This document shows positions 1-11,607 of a stretch of DNA of 64,000 bases, piece after piece (the first letter of the stretch is position 1; each line of letters opens with the position of its first letter). This DNA is from Prorocentrum cordatum (Eukaryota > Sar > Dinophyceae > Prorocentrales > Prorocentraceae): the NCBI GenBank assembly GCA_963575745.1, contig CAUYUJ010012781.1:99215-163214 (forward strand), read 5' to 3'. The notes under the pieces are model-generated. The model saw only the letters and a list, made by a program, of their open reading frames with translations. It ran no database searches and was not told the DNA's origin. The translations under genes were made by a program, and so were the position numbers.

Positions 1-72
1 CAGCGCGCGAAGTGCGCCGCGTTTTATTCCAGCCATGCGTGGTGTACTGCCAGTTGTTTCGATCCTGCCGCG

Positions 73-180
73 CATGGAGGAGGGGGAGGAGGAGGAGGAG
101 GAGGAGGAGGAGGAGGAGGAGGAGGATGAGGAGGGGAGGGACAGAGAGAGGGAGGGAGAACCTGAGGAGGAAGAAGAGAA
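73..180. repeat. (GGA)n purine tract
   Basis: The stretch is almost purely G and A on the plus strand and follows a GGA triplet period, becoming impure after about 127. It gives open frames of poly-Glu or poly-Arg that I do not regard as genes. Confidence 0.9.
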
Positions 181-201
181 TGTCTCTTGGGAATTAGCGG
201 G

Positions 202-441
202 GCGTCCCATTCCCGCTACGCGACTCTCAGCGCCGACGAGGAGAACGTACATGTTGGCAAGGACAACGTCGACGTTGCGGTGCTCTTTGGCTGTAGGACG
301 GGGGGTCCCGCGTAGGGTTGGCCAGGCGTCCGCGCGCGATGCGCGCTGCGTCCCATTCCTGCTACACGCAGCGCCGACGACAAGTAAGTCCATGTTGACG
401 AGAACAACGTTGATTCGCATTGCTTTTTGATGGGTAGGACG
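202..441. repeat. Direct duplication of a ~95-bp unit
   Basis: A unit starting GCGTCCCATTC and ending in TAGGACG occurs at 202-300 and again, diverged, at 348-441. A weaker third copy may lie near 480-565 (CCCCACTCCTGC onward). No gene is recognisable in it. Confidence 0.6.
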
Positions 442-619
442 CGACCACCCGCTTGGGGCTACCCAAGCGATGTTCACTCCGCCCCACTCCTGCACATTTT
501 CGCAACTCGACGACATGCAGGCGACAACACATTAAGTTTGTGCTACTGTTGACAGTTGGGACGGCGGGTATGCCATCGGCCGGCTAGGTGGGGATGTGGG
601 GGTGTTCAATCATAGGAAG

Positions 620-720
620 TCAGGATGTGGGTGTGGGTGTGGGTGTGGTGGTGGGGGTGGGTGGGTGGGTGGGTGGGGCGTTGTGGGTGGGGGAGGGGGG
701 GGGGGGGGGGGGGGCAAACG
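620..720. repeat. G-rich (GGGTGT)n and poly-G tract
   Basis: GT-rich hexamers grade into a run of about 18 G at 697-714. The surrounding 720-960 stays strongly G-rich. It is a plausible quadruplex-forming tract; no gene is seen. Confidence 0.8.
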
Positions 721-979
721 GGGGAGAAGGGGAGGGGGGGTGCACGGGAAGCTGGGGGGCTGGGGCGGGGGGCGCGGGCAGCGAGGCAGGAGGAGGGCGG
801 CGGCCCGCGAGAGGGGGGGGGGGGGGGCGGGGCATCGAGCCACCCCGAGAGGACCCGCGGCGGGCAGGCTCAGGAGAGCGAAGAGGTGCGGGGCACGCCA
901 GCCCCCCCCCCCCTTCGGGGGGCGCTCGGCCCTCCTCAGCTTTCAAGCAGTGGTGAAGCGTCCTGGTTCGCTTGTTAGG

Positions 980-1144
980 CCTACCAAACAATGTTCTAAG
1001 AACCTTTTTTTTGTGGTTCCCACCAAACGTTCTCAGAGCAGTTCAGGCGGAGTCTGTTTCGTTTCAACACATCGGGCTAATGTTCTAAGAACATTGTTTT
1101 TGTTCTTAGAGCATTTGGGGGTTCTAAGAACATTTCGTGGTAGG
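980..1144. mobile_element. Small terminal-inverted-repeat element (MITE-like), 165 bp
   Basis: The left end (CCTACCAAACAATGTTCTAA) and the right end, which reads CCTACCACGAAATGTTCTTA on the other strand, form terminal inverted repeats of about 25 bp. Inside there is another short inverted pair built on GTTCTAAGAAC. It has no coding capacity. No clear target duplication is visible, so the ends are approximate. Confidence 0.6.
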
Positions 1145-1210
1145 ACTATAGGAATGCCGGGACGGTCGGTCCCTTCTCACCCCCCCCGGGGGCGTTCGGC
1201 CCCCCTCCCC

Positions 1211-1362
1211 TGAAGTCGGGCACGTCCTCCTGCAGGCGGAGTTTGGACGAGAAACGAAACACAGTCCAGAAGTAACCAAACGTAGTCAGGACACATCGTC
1301 CCCCGACTACTGCTTGACATAACTTTGGGGCATTGCTGCTGTGGAGGGCCATGCCCGATTAA
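1211..1362. mobile_element. TTAAGTC-family small TIR element, diverged copy
   Basis: The left end (GAAGTCGGGCACGTCC) and right end (GCCATGCCCGATTAA) match the termini of the better preserved copies at 19764-19921 and 53401-53592. It is non-coding. Partial copies of the family also occur near 24113 and 24604. Confidence 0.55.
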
Positions 1363-1406
1363 ACCCTCTGCGTCCTTGCCCGCCCCTTCTCCAGCCCTGG
1401 GCAGCC

Positions 1407-1690
1407 CCTCCTCCTCTTCCTCCTCCTCCTCCTCCTCCTCCTCCGCCTCTCCTCCCTCTCCTCGTTCTCGGCACGCCCGCCCGCGCCCTCGCCCCTTCTC
1501 TTGCGAGAGCGCGTGCCTCCCTCGGCTGTGCGCGTCTCCTGCCGCACGTCGCGCGCCGTCGTCCTTGACTTCTCGCCTGGTTGCCACACCCTTCCGCCCC
1601 TCCTCCTCCTCCACCTCCTCCTCTTCCTCCTCCTCTTCCTCCTCCTCCTCCTCCTCCTCCTCCCCCTCCTCCTCATCCTCCTCCTTCGCC
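1407..1690. repeat. Two (CCT)n pyrimidine tracts
   Basis: CCT/TCC triplet runs at 1407-1445 and 1597-1684 are separated by about 150 bp of GC-rich sequence. Open frames here encode poly-Ser, poly-Pro or poly-Leu and are repeat artefacts. Confidence 0.9.
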
Positions 1691-1889
1691 GCTTCGCTCG
1701 GGCGATCAAGGGGCGCGGAGCAGCGACGGGGCCCGCTCCCACGCGCGACTTCCGCCGCCGAGCGAGGCGGCACCGGCCAGCCGCATGTTTTTTGGGGGGC
1801 ACCTCCCCCGATGCATGGATGTGGCGGCCGCGCGCCAGATCCATGGATCGCTAGTCCATGTTTGCGCGCCCCCGATTCTCGGAGAGCAA

Positions 1890-2095
1890 GCAGCGGCATG
1901 AGCGCAGAACTTCTCGAAGGTTCCGCGCGGACTTTCTGGACTGGCGCTGGGGCCCCCCCTGGCGACGCCTCCCTCAGTCGCCGGGCCCACTGGGGGCGCG
2001 CTCCGCGCTCGCCAGGTAGGGGCGGGCCCCAGCGCCGATCCAAGAGATCCGTGCGGACTTGCGAGGGTGTACGCTCATGCCGCTCTCGTTCCTCT
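1890..2095. mobile_element. Introner-like palindromic element, copy 1
   Basis: The copy shows the family layout. A GGCAT-type left end is followed by TTCCGCGCGGACTTTCTGGA, a GGGGCCCCCCCTGGCG core, then the inverted arm GGGCCCCAGCGCCGATCCAA and a matching right arm. The TTTATG and acceptor-like right end of the best copies is not conserved here, so it is probably old. It is non-coding. Confidence 0.65.
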
Positions 2096-2159
2096 GCCTT
2101 CGCCCCTTCCCCGCCTCCCCCCTCTTCTCCCTCTCGCCTCCGCTCTTCTCGACGCCCGG

Positions 2160-2265
2160 GCCGTCGCGAGGCGGGGGGGGGGGCCCAGCGCCGGTGTCCA
2201 AGAGAGCTGCGCGAGCTTGCGAGGGTGTAATGCTTCTGCCGCTCTCGTCCTTCTGCCTTCGCCCC
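2160..2265. mobile_element. Introner-like element, partial right arm
   Basis: GGGCCCAGCGCCGGTGTCCA followed by GAGCTTGCGAGGGTGTAATG repeats the right half of the copy just upstream, including its flank. This indicates local duplication of half an element. The preceding CTCTCGCCTCCGCTC segment recurs at 2510-2560. Confidence 0.5.
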
Positions 2266-3335
2266 TCCCCGCCCCCCTCCTCTCTTTTCGCACATGGACA
2301 TTTTATTCGAAGCTTGCGGCCCGAGATGCCCCCCGGACCCCCCGCAATGAATGTTGATGGCGTGGCGACGGAGGGGGCGTGCACGGGCAGAAATATTCGC
2401 CCCCAAGGCACCGCCTTCACTGAGATCAGCACTGATGTCGGGGGCGTGGAGGCGATTCAGAAATCTCCCTCGAAAGTGGAAGGGTTCGAATAGATTGTCC
2501 ATCCACTGTCCCTCTCGCCTCCGCTCGTCTCGACGACCCGGCCAGGGCGAGGCGGGGGGGGGCCTTTTAGCAGGCGCGGTGCGCTCGAGCAGCACGGGGC
2601 GTCGGCGCCCGAGGGGGCCGCAGCTTTCCTCGCGCGCGTGCTGAAATTCGCGGCGCTTGGCGCTCGGCACCCCTTCCGGAGAGGAGCCTTGGGCGTGGAA
2701 CGCAGAGCGACGCGGGAGCGCGCAGCAGCCCACAATGCCAGACCAGGAAGCGGTGCCGACACCGCTGCCTTCCCCTCGTCGCCTCCCTTGGTTTCGCCTC
2801 GACGGTCAGCTTCTACCCCTGGAGAGGTCCGGGGATTAGCGGCATGGGTAACCTTTCGGTCCTCCAGCACGGGTTGTCGACGTGGCTTCCTCCTCCTCTT
2901 CCGCAGCCGCACGCGTCGCTTCGGGGTCCGAGATGCAGCTCGTTCTGGGGGACGCTCCTCCTTGTCCCCTTGGTCATTCTCCCCATCTGTCCACCCCCTC
3001 TTTCCTCCTTTTCCTTTTCCTCCTCCTCCTCCTCCTCCTCCTCGTCCTTCTCTGACTGTATCGCGGCGTGCTTCCATACAACCTCGAAGAAGAATACCAC
3101 GAGTGTCTGGCATGTGGCTTGACTCTGTTATCCCCTTGACTTTCCCCAGGAACGCCCTGGACGCCCTTTCGGACGTCTCGGCGGTCCCCGGGACGGCTTT
3201 TGAAAATGGTCCTCTGGCCCTTCAGGGTTTCCCATGGCGCCTCGCCGGGCCTTGCAAGCAGACTCAAAGCGATCAGAGGGGTCATCGGAGAGGCGTAAGA
3301 GAGACCCGAGAAAGCACGAGAGCGCTCAAAGAGGA
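2266..3335. other. No gene recognised
   Basis: Mixed GC-rich sequence with a short (CCT)n run at 3018-3046. Long open frames exist on both strands, but none shows a recognisable domain or splice pattern. Confidence 0.5.
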
Positions 3336-3339
3336 ACCT

Positions 3340-3815
3340 CGATGGTCCGAAGACGGCCCACGAGGCCCCAAAGACGCGCTAAGAGGCAGTGAAGAGAGCA
3401 CAGAAGAAGCAAACATCGTCCCATTCCTTTTGGAAATGAATATGTTTAGCATATCCGGTTTTTGCGTCTTCGCAGCGTCCAAAGCGGCCCGATGGGCCCC
3501 CGATACCGCCCCAAGACGGCCCAAGAGGCCCCCAGAGGGTTTGAGGACGGCCCAACAGGACCCCAAGACTGCCCCAGAGAGCCCCGAGACTGCCCTCAAA
3601 AAACCCAAGATGCCCCCCAGAAGGCTCCCAAGAGAGACCCACGAAAACCATGGGAAACCCCCAAGAAGGCCACTGGATGCCCCCAAGAGGACCCTAGATG
3701 GCTTCAGAAGACTTCTAAGGGGGCCCCAGCTCCCCGAGACGGCCCAAGAAGGCCCCAGGACGGCCCACGAGGGCCCGTGGACGGCCCAAAAGAGTTCCGA
3801 AAAAGCCCAGGCGGC
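3340..3815. repeat. GGCCC/CCCAAGA minisatellite with a unique core
   Basis: Degenerate 10-12-bp units of the type CCCAAGACGGCC repeat through the interval. They are interrupted at about 3410-3490 by an AT-richer segment. The inverse arrangement occurs at 61080-61730, where the units read CTCTTGGGGCC and a similar AT-rich core lies near 61450-61510, so the two arrays appear related and inverted. Confidence 0.75.
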
Positions 3816-3887
3816 GTTTTCCGTGCGCTCGCTGCGCTCACGCCAGCCCGCTTGTCTTGCCCGTGCCTTTATCATGTTTTTTTTGTT

Positions 3888-3893
3888 TTTGTT

Positions 3894-3954
<61 letters not shown>

Positions 3955-3956
3955 AT
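3888..3956. repeat. (CT)n microsatellite
   Basis: A CT dinucleotide run with a few CTAT interruptions, followed by pyrimidine-rich sequence up to about 4130. Confidence 0.95.
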
Positions 3957-4404
3957 GTATCCCTTCCCCCTCTGCCTTCTTCGTCGACCTCCACGGTCGT
4001 GGCATCCGATGGCCATCCTCATTCGCCCGCTCCTTCCTCTGGACCATCTCCCCGTTTCTCCAACCCTCCTCACCCCTTCCGCCTCTTCAGCCCCCCCTCT
4101 CATCCCTGCTCCCTTCCCGTTCCCCGTTCATGGACAGGTACCATCGCAACAGTTTGATGCTTCGTCTTTTGCCAGCACCCTTGCGCGCGAAAAACATGCA
4201 ATTCCTCCCCCACTCCGGCGCATAAGCGTGCAAGCGCATTTGGCGAACGCGGTGTCAGCAGGCACGCGGGATATCAGAAAAATGAGCCGGTCGCCCGTCC
4301 AGGTCTCGGGGTCTCCCCTGTTGTGGCGAGGGATGATTTACGTATTGATGTGCCGGAAAAGCGCCTGGAAAAAGGCGCACGGCGCGACGCGCCAATGCAG
4401 TCTT

Positions 4405-4468
4405 ATATACAATATATATATATATATACATATATATATGCATACATATATATATATATATATTATCA
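4405..4468. repeat. (AT)n-rich island
   Basis: TATATA tracts with ACAT/GCAT interruptions sit in otherwise GC-rich DNA. Similar islands occur at 5360-5515, 22405-22515 and 35345-35480. They are microsatellites; I see no promoter context. Confidence 0.9.
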
Positions 4469-4769
4469 TACGCGCGTCTCCGAGGGAGTAGTAGAGTTCA
4501 GAGGCGATCGATGCGCACGCGGGGCGCCGCGTCCGCGATTTTTCTGGCCGCTTCGCTAGGGACATCCTCGAACTTCCGAAAATCTGTGGCACCCCCCGCG
4601 CAGATCGTGACGTCAGGGTCCAAAAACACATGGAAATTTCAACATTTCAACGTAAAACCTTCAAAAACACATGGTACTTCCAATAATTTTGACCCCGATT
4701 CTCAGAGAATGGTGGTTTCGCCTGAAACATCCACCCAACATCGAGCCCCGACGTACCCTCTGGTACCCC

Positions 4770-5225
4770 AGACCCCGCTTCGGAGCCTCCTGGGGACCTC
4801 CTGGAACCTCCTGGGGCCTCCTGGGGTTTTCTGAACCTTGTGGTGCCCCAGACCCCGCCTCGGAGCCTCCTGGGGGTCTCCTCAAACCTCCTGGGGCCCC
4901 CTGCGGCCTCCTGGAGCCTCTTGGGGCCTCCTGAAGCCTCCTGGGGTCTCCTGGGGCCTCCTGAGGCCGCCTGGGGCCTCCTGGGGCCTCCTGGGGCTTC
5001 ATAACTACATGCACACACAGAGACGCAAATCACGCCCAACACATCACACGCTAGACAAACATAACACACACGCAACACCTACAACGAACAAAAAGCACGC
5101 ACAACACAGAGCACACACATCACACACACACACACACGCACACACACACACAACACTCACAATCCTGGGCTTCCTGGAGCGCCTTCTGGTATCCAACTCG
5201 GGCCTCCTGAGGCTTCCTGGGGGGG
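4770..5225. repeat. CCTCCTGGGG minisatellite with internal (CA)n
   Basis: Units of CTCCTGGGGCCTC repeat between 4770 and 5000. They are interrupted by a CA-rich segment (5005-5160, with a (CA)n run near 5118-5152) and resume as CTTCCTGG units to about 5225. On the minus strand this reads as Pro/Gly/Arg-rich open frames, which I reject as genes. Confidence 0.85.
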
Positions 5226-5359
5226 GCCATGGTACACACGTCGCAAGGTGCGGCAACCCCACTTGCGGTCGAGTGCGACTTCGTTGTTGCATGTCACTCC
5301 TGTTTCAAATGCCCCTTTCAGTTTTTTGGTATGAGCCTGGGCACACACGTGCCACTTGT

Positions 5360-5515
5360 ATATACATATATATAAAAACCTGCAGACATACATACATATA
5401 TGCATATATGTATATATACATATATACAAATATTCATTTATTTATATGTATACACATCTATACATCTATACACATATATGTGTGTGCGTGTGTATGTATG
5501 TATGTATACCTATAC
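5360..5515. repeat. TA/GT microsatellite island
   Basis: ATAC/ATAT tracts grade into GTGTGTATGTATG. No gene is seen. Confidence 0.9.
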
Positions 5516-6185
5516 AGCTGTAGATATGCTGAGATATTTGCGTCAAAAACAATGGGTGCATATATGTACGAATTCACTTGTGCTCCATTGGAACCAATCT
5601 GATTTGCGCAATCCCGAACTCATATTGTCATTCTCCCAGGTCTCCCAGTCAACCGCAGAGCGGCGGGCCAGCGGCACGAAGCACAGCAAGAGGAGCCCAC
5701 GGCCGAGGAGGCGAGGGCCTTCCGACCTGGGCCGCACGCCTCGGCATCATGGCCGGCGGATTCATCCCAGTACGGTCCATGGGCGTCCCCAACAGAGGGA
5801 AATCGCCTACGACCCTATCCTTCCTTCCGCTCTTCCTTTGCTTGCGGCAAGTGAGTGACGCCTCGACGTTGCGGCGACGCCTGCGCGGGCGGTCAGGGTC
5901 GAGCATCCCTTTCGGGACTATGAGAACGCAGCGCGGGCCCTGTGACGCACAGAGAGCAGCCCGCGGCGCGAAACCCATGCGAGAAACGGGCTGCAGCCTC
6001 TGGGGAGATCGTTCGTGGTCGAGCGGCCGTCGCGGTGTTTCAGACTGGGGCACACGCCGTGGCAGCAGCTTGTCGCACTCTTCCCTCCAGTCGCCGTCCG
6101 CCCTCCCCTCTCGCAATCTCTGCGACCATTTGTGCCATCTGCGGGTCCGATCGACGCTCGGGCACAGTGGAGACCCATGCCAAGT
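5516..6185. other. No gene recognised
   Basis: Unique-looking, moderately GC-rich sequence. A 224-codon frame is open on the plus strand but has no recognisable domain. Confidence 0.5.
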
Positions 6186-6365
6186 AACACCCTGCTTGCC
6201 TCCAGGATGCCCAGGGTTTCTTGGGTTCGATGGTTTTGCCATGGAAGCGTGACGTTCCCACACGAAAAGTCAGTGGACGTCCTGGGGTATGAGGGTTGGG
6301 TTTCTTGTGGAAGGTTTCGTGTGGTCGAGCCCCTACTGTTCCGGACAACCCCCCCGCTGGGGTTT
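6186..6365. repeat. Dispersed module R, copy 1
   Basis: The module runs from GCTTGCCTCCAGG through GATGGTTTTGCCATGGAAGC and GACGTCCTGGGG to GGAAGGTTTC. Copies at 9836-10170 and 39865-40205 share the whole module and continue further right. The interval 14886-15040 carries only that right-hand extension. No coding potential is conserved between copies. Confidence 0.8.
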
Positions 6366-6799
6366 ACTCGGCTGCAGGCGTTCTCCAGATTCTGAACCTT
6401 GGCTGGTTTTTCTGAAATGGGACCCGCAGGGATGCTTGAGGTTCAAGTGTGGCCGCCTGCCGCCTTCATCGGCCTTGGGGCAGGCAAACATGAGGGACGA
6501 GGCTGTTGCGCTTGTCTTTGCAAAAAAAACAACATAAAACGAAACAGAGAGCATCTCATCAAGACGTGGCATCGCCTTACTGCAGACAGCGGCGCAGGAG
6601 GTGCAAAGAAACAGAGCAGTGGAGAAGCCCGCGAGGGCATAGAGTATTACATATGCATGCATCCGCTTGCTTCTCCCCGTTCGCTTTGCTGCTGCCGCTG
6701 CTGCAGCGCACACCTGACTTACTCCTTTTCTTGATATTGGCCGCCTGCGCGCATCTCTTTATATTACTGTGTGTTGATTCCGCCCCACTCGTTTCCGCC
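6366..6799. other. No gene recognised
   Basis: Unique, moderately GC-rich sequence with only short frames. Confidence 0.5.
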
Positions 6800-7140
<341 letters not shown>

Positions 7141-7890
7141 ATCATCCGCAGCAGCACCATCAGCACCATCATCATGACCTTCACACTGCTCTGCTGGATC
7201 GCTTCCACCCACGACTCGCACTTTGTTCCTTCTCCACCCACTCCACGACGGGGCGGAGGCTGGGGAGGACGAGTGGGGCAGAAGAGTTTCCACCCAACCA
7301 CGTCCTCCTTGTCCACACTCTTCTCTCCCCTTCCTCCTCGATCAAATGTCCGCTCTTCCCTTCGCTGGAGCTCTGAGGTGTCACACTTCGTGTGGGGGAG
7401 GAGGGGGAGGACGCCGAGAAAGCGACCACCAACAAACCACACGTTCGCCCTCTTCCTTTTTGCCCCTCCTCCATCATCATCCTCCTGCCCACGTACAGCT
7501 TTCACCCTAAAGAGTCCGCAGAGATATCCTGGACACGGCGAAGCAACACAGCACTTTTTAGATTATCCTCCTCGTCTCCATCCCTCCTCAATCACCCTCC
7601 TTCAATCCCCGAGTTTCCTTGATACTGCTGCCTCCCAGAACCCCTTTGAAGCCCAAGCAAGCACGCCGAAAAAACGCCCAAGACCTTGTTAGAAGGTTCT
7701 CATAGTTCCCCTCCTTCCCCCTCCTTCCTAAATGTTTCACCATCTTATAAAACCTTCAATTGCCCCCTGATGGTCCAGGACGCAGGACGACCTTCCCCCC
7801 CCCGCCCCGTCCCTCCCCCCGCCCCACGTGCACCTCTCGTAGTATGCCTCCCTCGTGGCCCTCGAGCAGGGATGAGGAGGATAGAGGATA
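7141..7890. other. No gene recognised
   Basis: Pyrimidine-rich unique sequence. Several overlapping frames exist on both strands, none with recognisable features. Confidence 0.5.
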
Positions 7891-7899
7891 GACGAGAGG

Positions 7900-8440
7900 G
7901 TGTCCTGAGAGAAAGGAGGAGGAGGACCAGTGCAAACTCAAGACGCACCACCAATGTTGCAATACACACTCCCTCCAGGATCTCTCTTCATAGGTCCCTA
8001 CAAGAATTTATGTTCATTGCGAGAGTCACAGTTTGAAAAGTAAGCCCCCTTGTATCCTTGATGCAGCTGCGAGCTTTTAGAACCAACGAGCACGGCGCTG
8101 AGGCGAGAGCAACTTTAGAAGATTACCCGCTTCCCATCCTGGAAGTTGCTGCCGACGCGCGGCACGAAGGCTAGGCCTACGTTCTGAAAAGGACCCGCCC
8201 TCAACCCTGGAAGCGGATGCAACTTGTAAGAAGAATGTGCACGACGCGAAGGCGAGAGCCACATGTTGAGAACCACGCGCCCTCAGTCCTCGAAATTGTT
8301 GCAGATGTCAAGCCTCATGATGATACATGATGAGGGAGGCTCCGGCGAAACGCCCAGCCCGCCCTACCGACACCTCTGGAGGTGCGACATGGTATTGAGG
8401 AGGAGGAGGAGGAGGAGGAGGAGGAGGAACGAGGCGGAGG
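7900..8440. repeat. Dispersed module S, copy 1, with ~80-bp internal repeats
   Basis: The order is: a purine run, GGACCAGTGCAAACTCAAGA, a leader (CACTCCCTCCAGG, TAGGTCCCTACAA), about three diverged ~80-bp units each containing GGCGAGAGC and CCGCCCTC, then GCGAAACGCC and a (GGA)n tail at 8397-8430. The same order recurs at 15440-16515, and its first part at 17215-17310. This is a composite repeat with microsatellite ends. Confidence 0.75.
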
Positions 8441-8449
8441 GCGATCGAT

Positions 8450-9450
8450 AATGAGAGGGCGGCTGGAGGGGGAGAGGGTGAAGGGAGAGGAGGGAGGAGG
8501 AGGATGCGTGGGCGAGGAGGAGGAGGAAGAGGAGTGCGAGAGAGGGACAAACTACGTGCGCTCGCCGCACATGTGTCATGCTACTCCCTCCGCCCACCAT
8601 CCCGCAACTTCGCCCCCTGTCGACCTCCCCTCCGTCGCTTCGCGTGCCTCGCTCACGCGAGCCCTGTCGCCAGATGAAGAGCTGCGCGCGTAAGAAAACG
8701 GAGTGCCGGCGCGAGTTCCTCCTCCTCCTCAGCATTTCTCGTGTTTCGTTTTCTCGTTCTCCTTCGCTTTCCTTGGTCGTCATCCTAATGTTATTTCCTC
8801 TCCTTCCCTTCCTCCCCCTCATCCTCTTCTCCCTTCTTCTCCATCTCGTCCCCATCATTTCCCAGTAGTCCTGCTCCTCCACGTCCGCCTGATCACACCT
8901 CATTTCCCCCATTGGGCCCCCTCTTCCTCGTCGTCCTCCTCCTCCTCCTCCTCCTCCTCCTCCTCCTCCTCCTCCTCCTCCTCCTCCTCCTCCCCTACTG
9001 GTCCTCCGATCCCCCTTCCCCCTCTGCCTCATCGTTCTCCTTGTCCTTCTCCTTCACCTTTTTTCTCCTCCGTTTCGTTCTTCTCGTCCGTCTCCTCGTC
9101 CTCTCCGTCTCCTTCCCCTCTTCCTTCCGACCCCCTCCTCCTCCTCATCCGTGTTCCCTCCTTCTCCTCCTCCCCATCCTCTTCCCCCCCATCCTCTCAC
9201 CACCCTCAAACATCGCTCCCCAGACCCACCGTGTGGGGCGTCCTGATCAGACTTGCGATCCATGATCCGATTGCTGGGAGGCAGACCCGACCCTCCTCGT
9301 TTGGCTCCAGGGAGGGACAAGGATGGCGGGAGGTTTGATGAGGTTTGCACTGACATTGGCGCGTAAGTTGCCCGCGTAAGGTCACGCAAAGCGCCCTCGC
9401 CTCGACTGTAGCGCGCCGCGCTGGCGGCCCACGTCAGCCGCCGCGTAATG
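8450..9450. repeat. Purine and pyrimidine tracts, no gene
   Basis: GGA-rich sequence to about 8540, unique sequence to 8700, then a long pyrimidine-biased stretch with a pure (CCT)n run at about 8930-8995. Open frames are low complexity. Confidence 0.7.
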
Positions 9451-9454
9451 TCGT

Positions 9455-9455
9455 A

Positions 9456-9487
<32 letters not shown>

Positions 9488-9490
9488 ACC

Positions 9491-9528
<38 letters not shown>

Positions 9529-9535
9529 CGTAGGC
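9455..9535. repeat. (GAC)n microsatellite
   Basis: GAC/GGC/GAT triplets run about 80 bp. The tract is one of at least nine GAC-type tracts in this window. Confidence 0.95.
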
Positions 9536-9835
9536 GGCGCGCCTCAGGGGGTGCGCGCCGCGGCCCCCGTTGCCGCTACCCCCCCTCTCCCCCAGGGTAT
9601 CACGTACGATCCCCGGGGAGTGCAGATGTGGACGCTACCTCATCTTGTGCAAAAACCCGTCCCGTTTCGTCACGCACGCGTGGTTCGCCGCTCGTTGGGC
9701 TCCCCTTGGCGCCCTCGCCGCCGCCCTCCGAGAAAGTCTTGCCGGGTCGTGCGCGGGGAGCGGGCCCCGCGTCCCTCGGACCTCCTGGGGCGTTCCGCGT
9801 CACAGTGCGCACTACAGTGGAGCTCCAGGCCAAGA

Positions 9836-10170
9836 GACGCCCTGCTTGCCTCCGGGGTGCCCTCGGATTGTTGGGTTTCGGGGGTTCTGCGATGGAAAGC
9901 GTGACGTTCCCACACCAAGAATCGGTGGACGTGCTGGGGTCTCAGGGTTGGGCTTCGTGCGGAGGGTTTCTTGTGGACCAGCCTTCTTTGTAGGAAGGAT
10001 GAGCGACGTTCCAAGGTTACCCCTTCAGCCTTCCCCATCGGCCCATCCTTGGTCGCTTGGGCCTGCCGCGGCCCGCTCGCAAAGTGCCGACATAGCCCCC
10101 CATGGGCCTTCCATCCTTATCGTGCGTCCTTCTTGTACGGGTTTGAGTTGTTTTCTATGACTTGGAAGTC
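9836..10170. repeat. Dispersed module R, copy 2
   Basis: It shares GCTTGCCTCCGG, GCGATGGAAAGCGTGACG and GGTTTCTTGTGGA with copy 1. It continues with CAAGGTTACCCCTTC, GGCCCATCCTTGG and ATCCTTATCGTGCGTCC, which also occur at 14900-15030 and 40050-40190. Confidence 0.85.
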
Positions 10171-10956
10171 ATGAGGTCCGTTTGAGGCCCCAAGGACCGT
10201 CAGAAATCGGCCCGGGGTGATCACGCATTGAAGGAACAACGGCCCCTGATCTCGCAGCCCTGACGCATATCTGCAGTCCAAAGCCCAACCCTTGATGGAG
10301 CAGCTCAAGGACTCGATTTGCGAGCATTTCATGGCGCAGCAGTCCGCGCTAGCGGTCGCTCCTTCGCTGAGCGCTTGGCGACAGTGGCGAGGGAACCCAC
10401 GTCGTGCAATCCGAGACCTTCTAGTCCTTAGTAGACACGTCATACAAGAAGCCGGCCTGCCAGCAGGTAGCAGGGAAGGGATAAAGGGAAGGCAGTCGAC
10501 TTGACTACGACGTTAGTTTTCCTTGTTCCTCAGTTTCTTTTGGACTAATGACGACGACGACTCGAACAGAAAAGCATCTCACACACGCCGAAGGGTCCGC
10601 GGATTCTTCGATCGCATATGCCCGTCCTTGCTCTAGCCCATGTCCAAGCATCCCAGTCGTTGCCGTACCACTTCGAACGTGTGAACGAGAGCTTCTTCGC
10701 ACTCCAGGCGACTCGGCAATCGCCCAGTTCCTCTCCACTGGGGCGGCTGGACATGAACGGGCACTCGACTGACGCGACTCTGAGGCACACGCTGCGGACC
10801 GGCGCGCGTGCGCGTGCGCGCGCTGTAGCCTCCGGCTCGAGGGCCCCGAGGGCTTCGCGCCCGGCCTCGGTCGGCGTGCCGGGCTGCCGCGGCAGGCTCC
10901 CTCCCAGTCCCCCCCCGCGGGCACCTGTCGGCGGCGGGCGAGGGGGGGAAGTGAGG
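10171..10956. other. No gene recognised
   Basis: Unique sequence. Open frames of 70-140 codons on both strands show no recognisable domain. Confidence 0.45.
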
Positions 10957-11113
10957 ATCGGGGGCCACATGCGAACCCTACCCCTACCCCCCCACGATTT
11001 CTGAGGGGGAGGGTGGGGTTCACTCCGTTCGGGAGCTCCCGAGCGAAGTGAACCCCACCCTCCCCCTCAGAAATCGTGGGGGGTAGGGGTAGGGTTCGCA
11101 TGTGGCCCCCGAT
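10957..11113. repeat. 157-bp near-perfect palindrome
   Basis: Two arms of about 77 bp meet at a central AGCT (11033-11036). The left arm begins ATCGGGGGCCACATGCGAAC and the right arm ends with its complement. I see about two mismatched pairs near the centre and at most one further imperfection in the G-runs. Each arm holds a C-rich or G-rich stretch (GGGTAGGGGTAGGG on the right). It would form a cruciform or a long hairpin RNA. Function is unknown. Confidence 0.9.
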
Positions 11114-11419
11114 GAGGAGGAGAAGGCCTCCTCGGAAGGCGGCGGGACTGCTCGGGAGCCCTGGCGCCTTCCGAGAGATGTTTTCTGAGCCTTCGGGGGA
11201 GGCTCGGATCACACTTCTCAGCAGGCCCGGGGGCGTTCGGAGCTTCTGAGAAGGCCTCCTCCTTTCGGGGAAGCGTAAGGCTCGAGTAAGCCAGAACTCG
11301 GGTTTGCCGACGTTTTTTGACGAGCGCGTCCTCGACTTCGACGGTCCAGTTCTCGTGGGACGTCCGCAGCGGGAGCTCGCGCCAGATCTCGGATCGGGCC
11401 GCGCCATCCCTACCATGGC

Positions 11420-11606
11420 CCCGCCAGGCCAACCCGAGCCCCCCGCACCCGAGCCTCAACGCCTCCCCGATCCTCCTCGCTCCCCGCCGAGCCTGCGCCG
11501 CGATCCCGAGTTTTGCGCCTCCCCGATCCCGAGTCCTACGCCTCCCCGACCCCGAGCCTCACGCCTCCCCTCCTCCCTCGCTCGCCGCCGAGCCTGCGCC
11601 GCGATC
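11420..11606. repeat. Pro/Arg-rich tandem repeat
   Basis: A segment containing CCGAGCCTGCGCCGCGATC occurs at about 11487-11505 and again at 11588-11606, with CCTCCCCGATCC-type units between. One plus-strand frame stays open throughout, reading into the candidate exon that follows. Confidence 0.6.
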
Positions 11607-11607
11607 A

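Noticed and set aside
4405-4468. AT-rich island as a TATA promoter
   Set aside because: It is a microsatellite, similar islands occur in three other gene-free places, and dinoflagellate promoters generally lack canonical TATA boxes.
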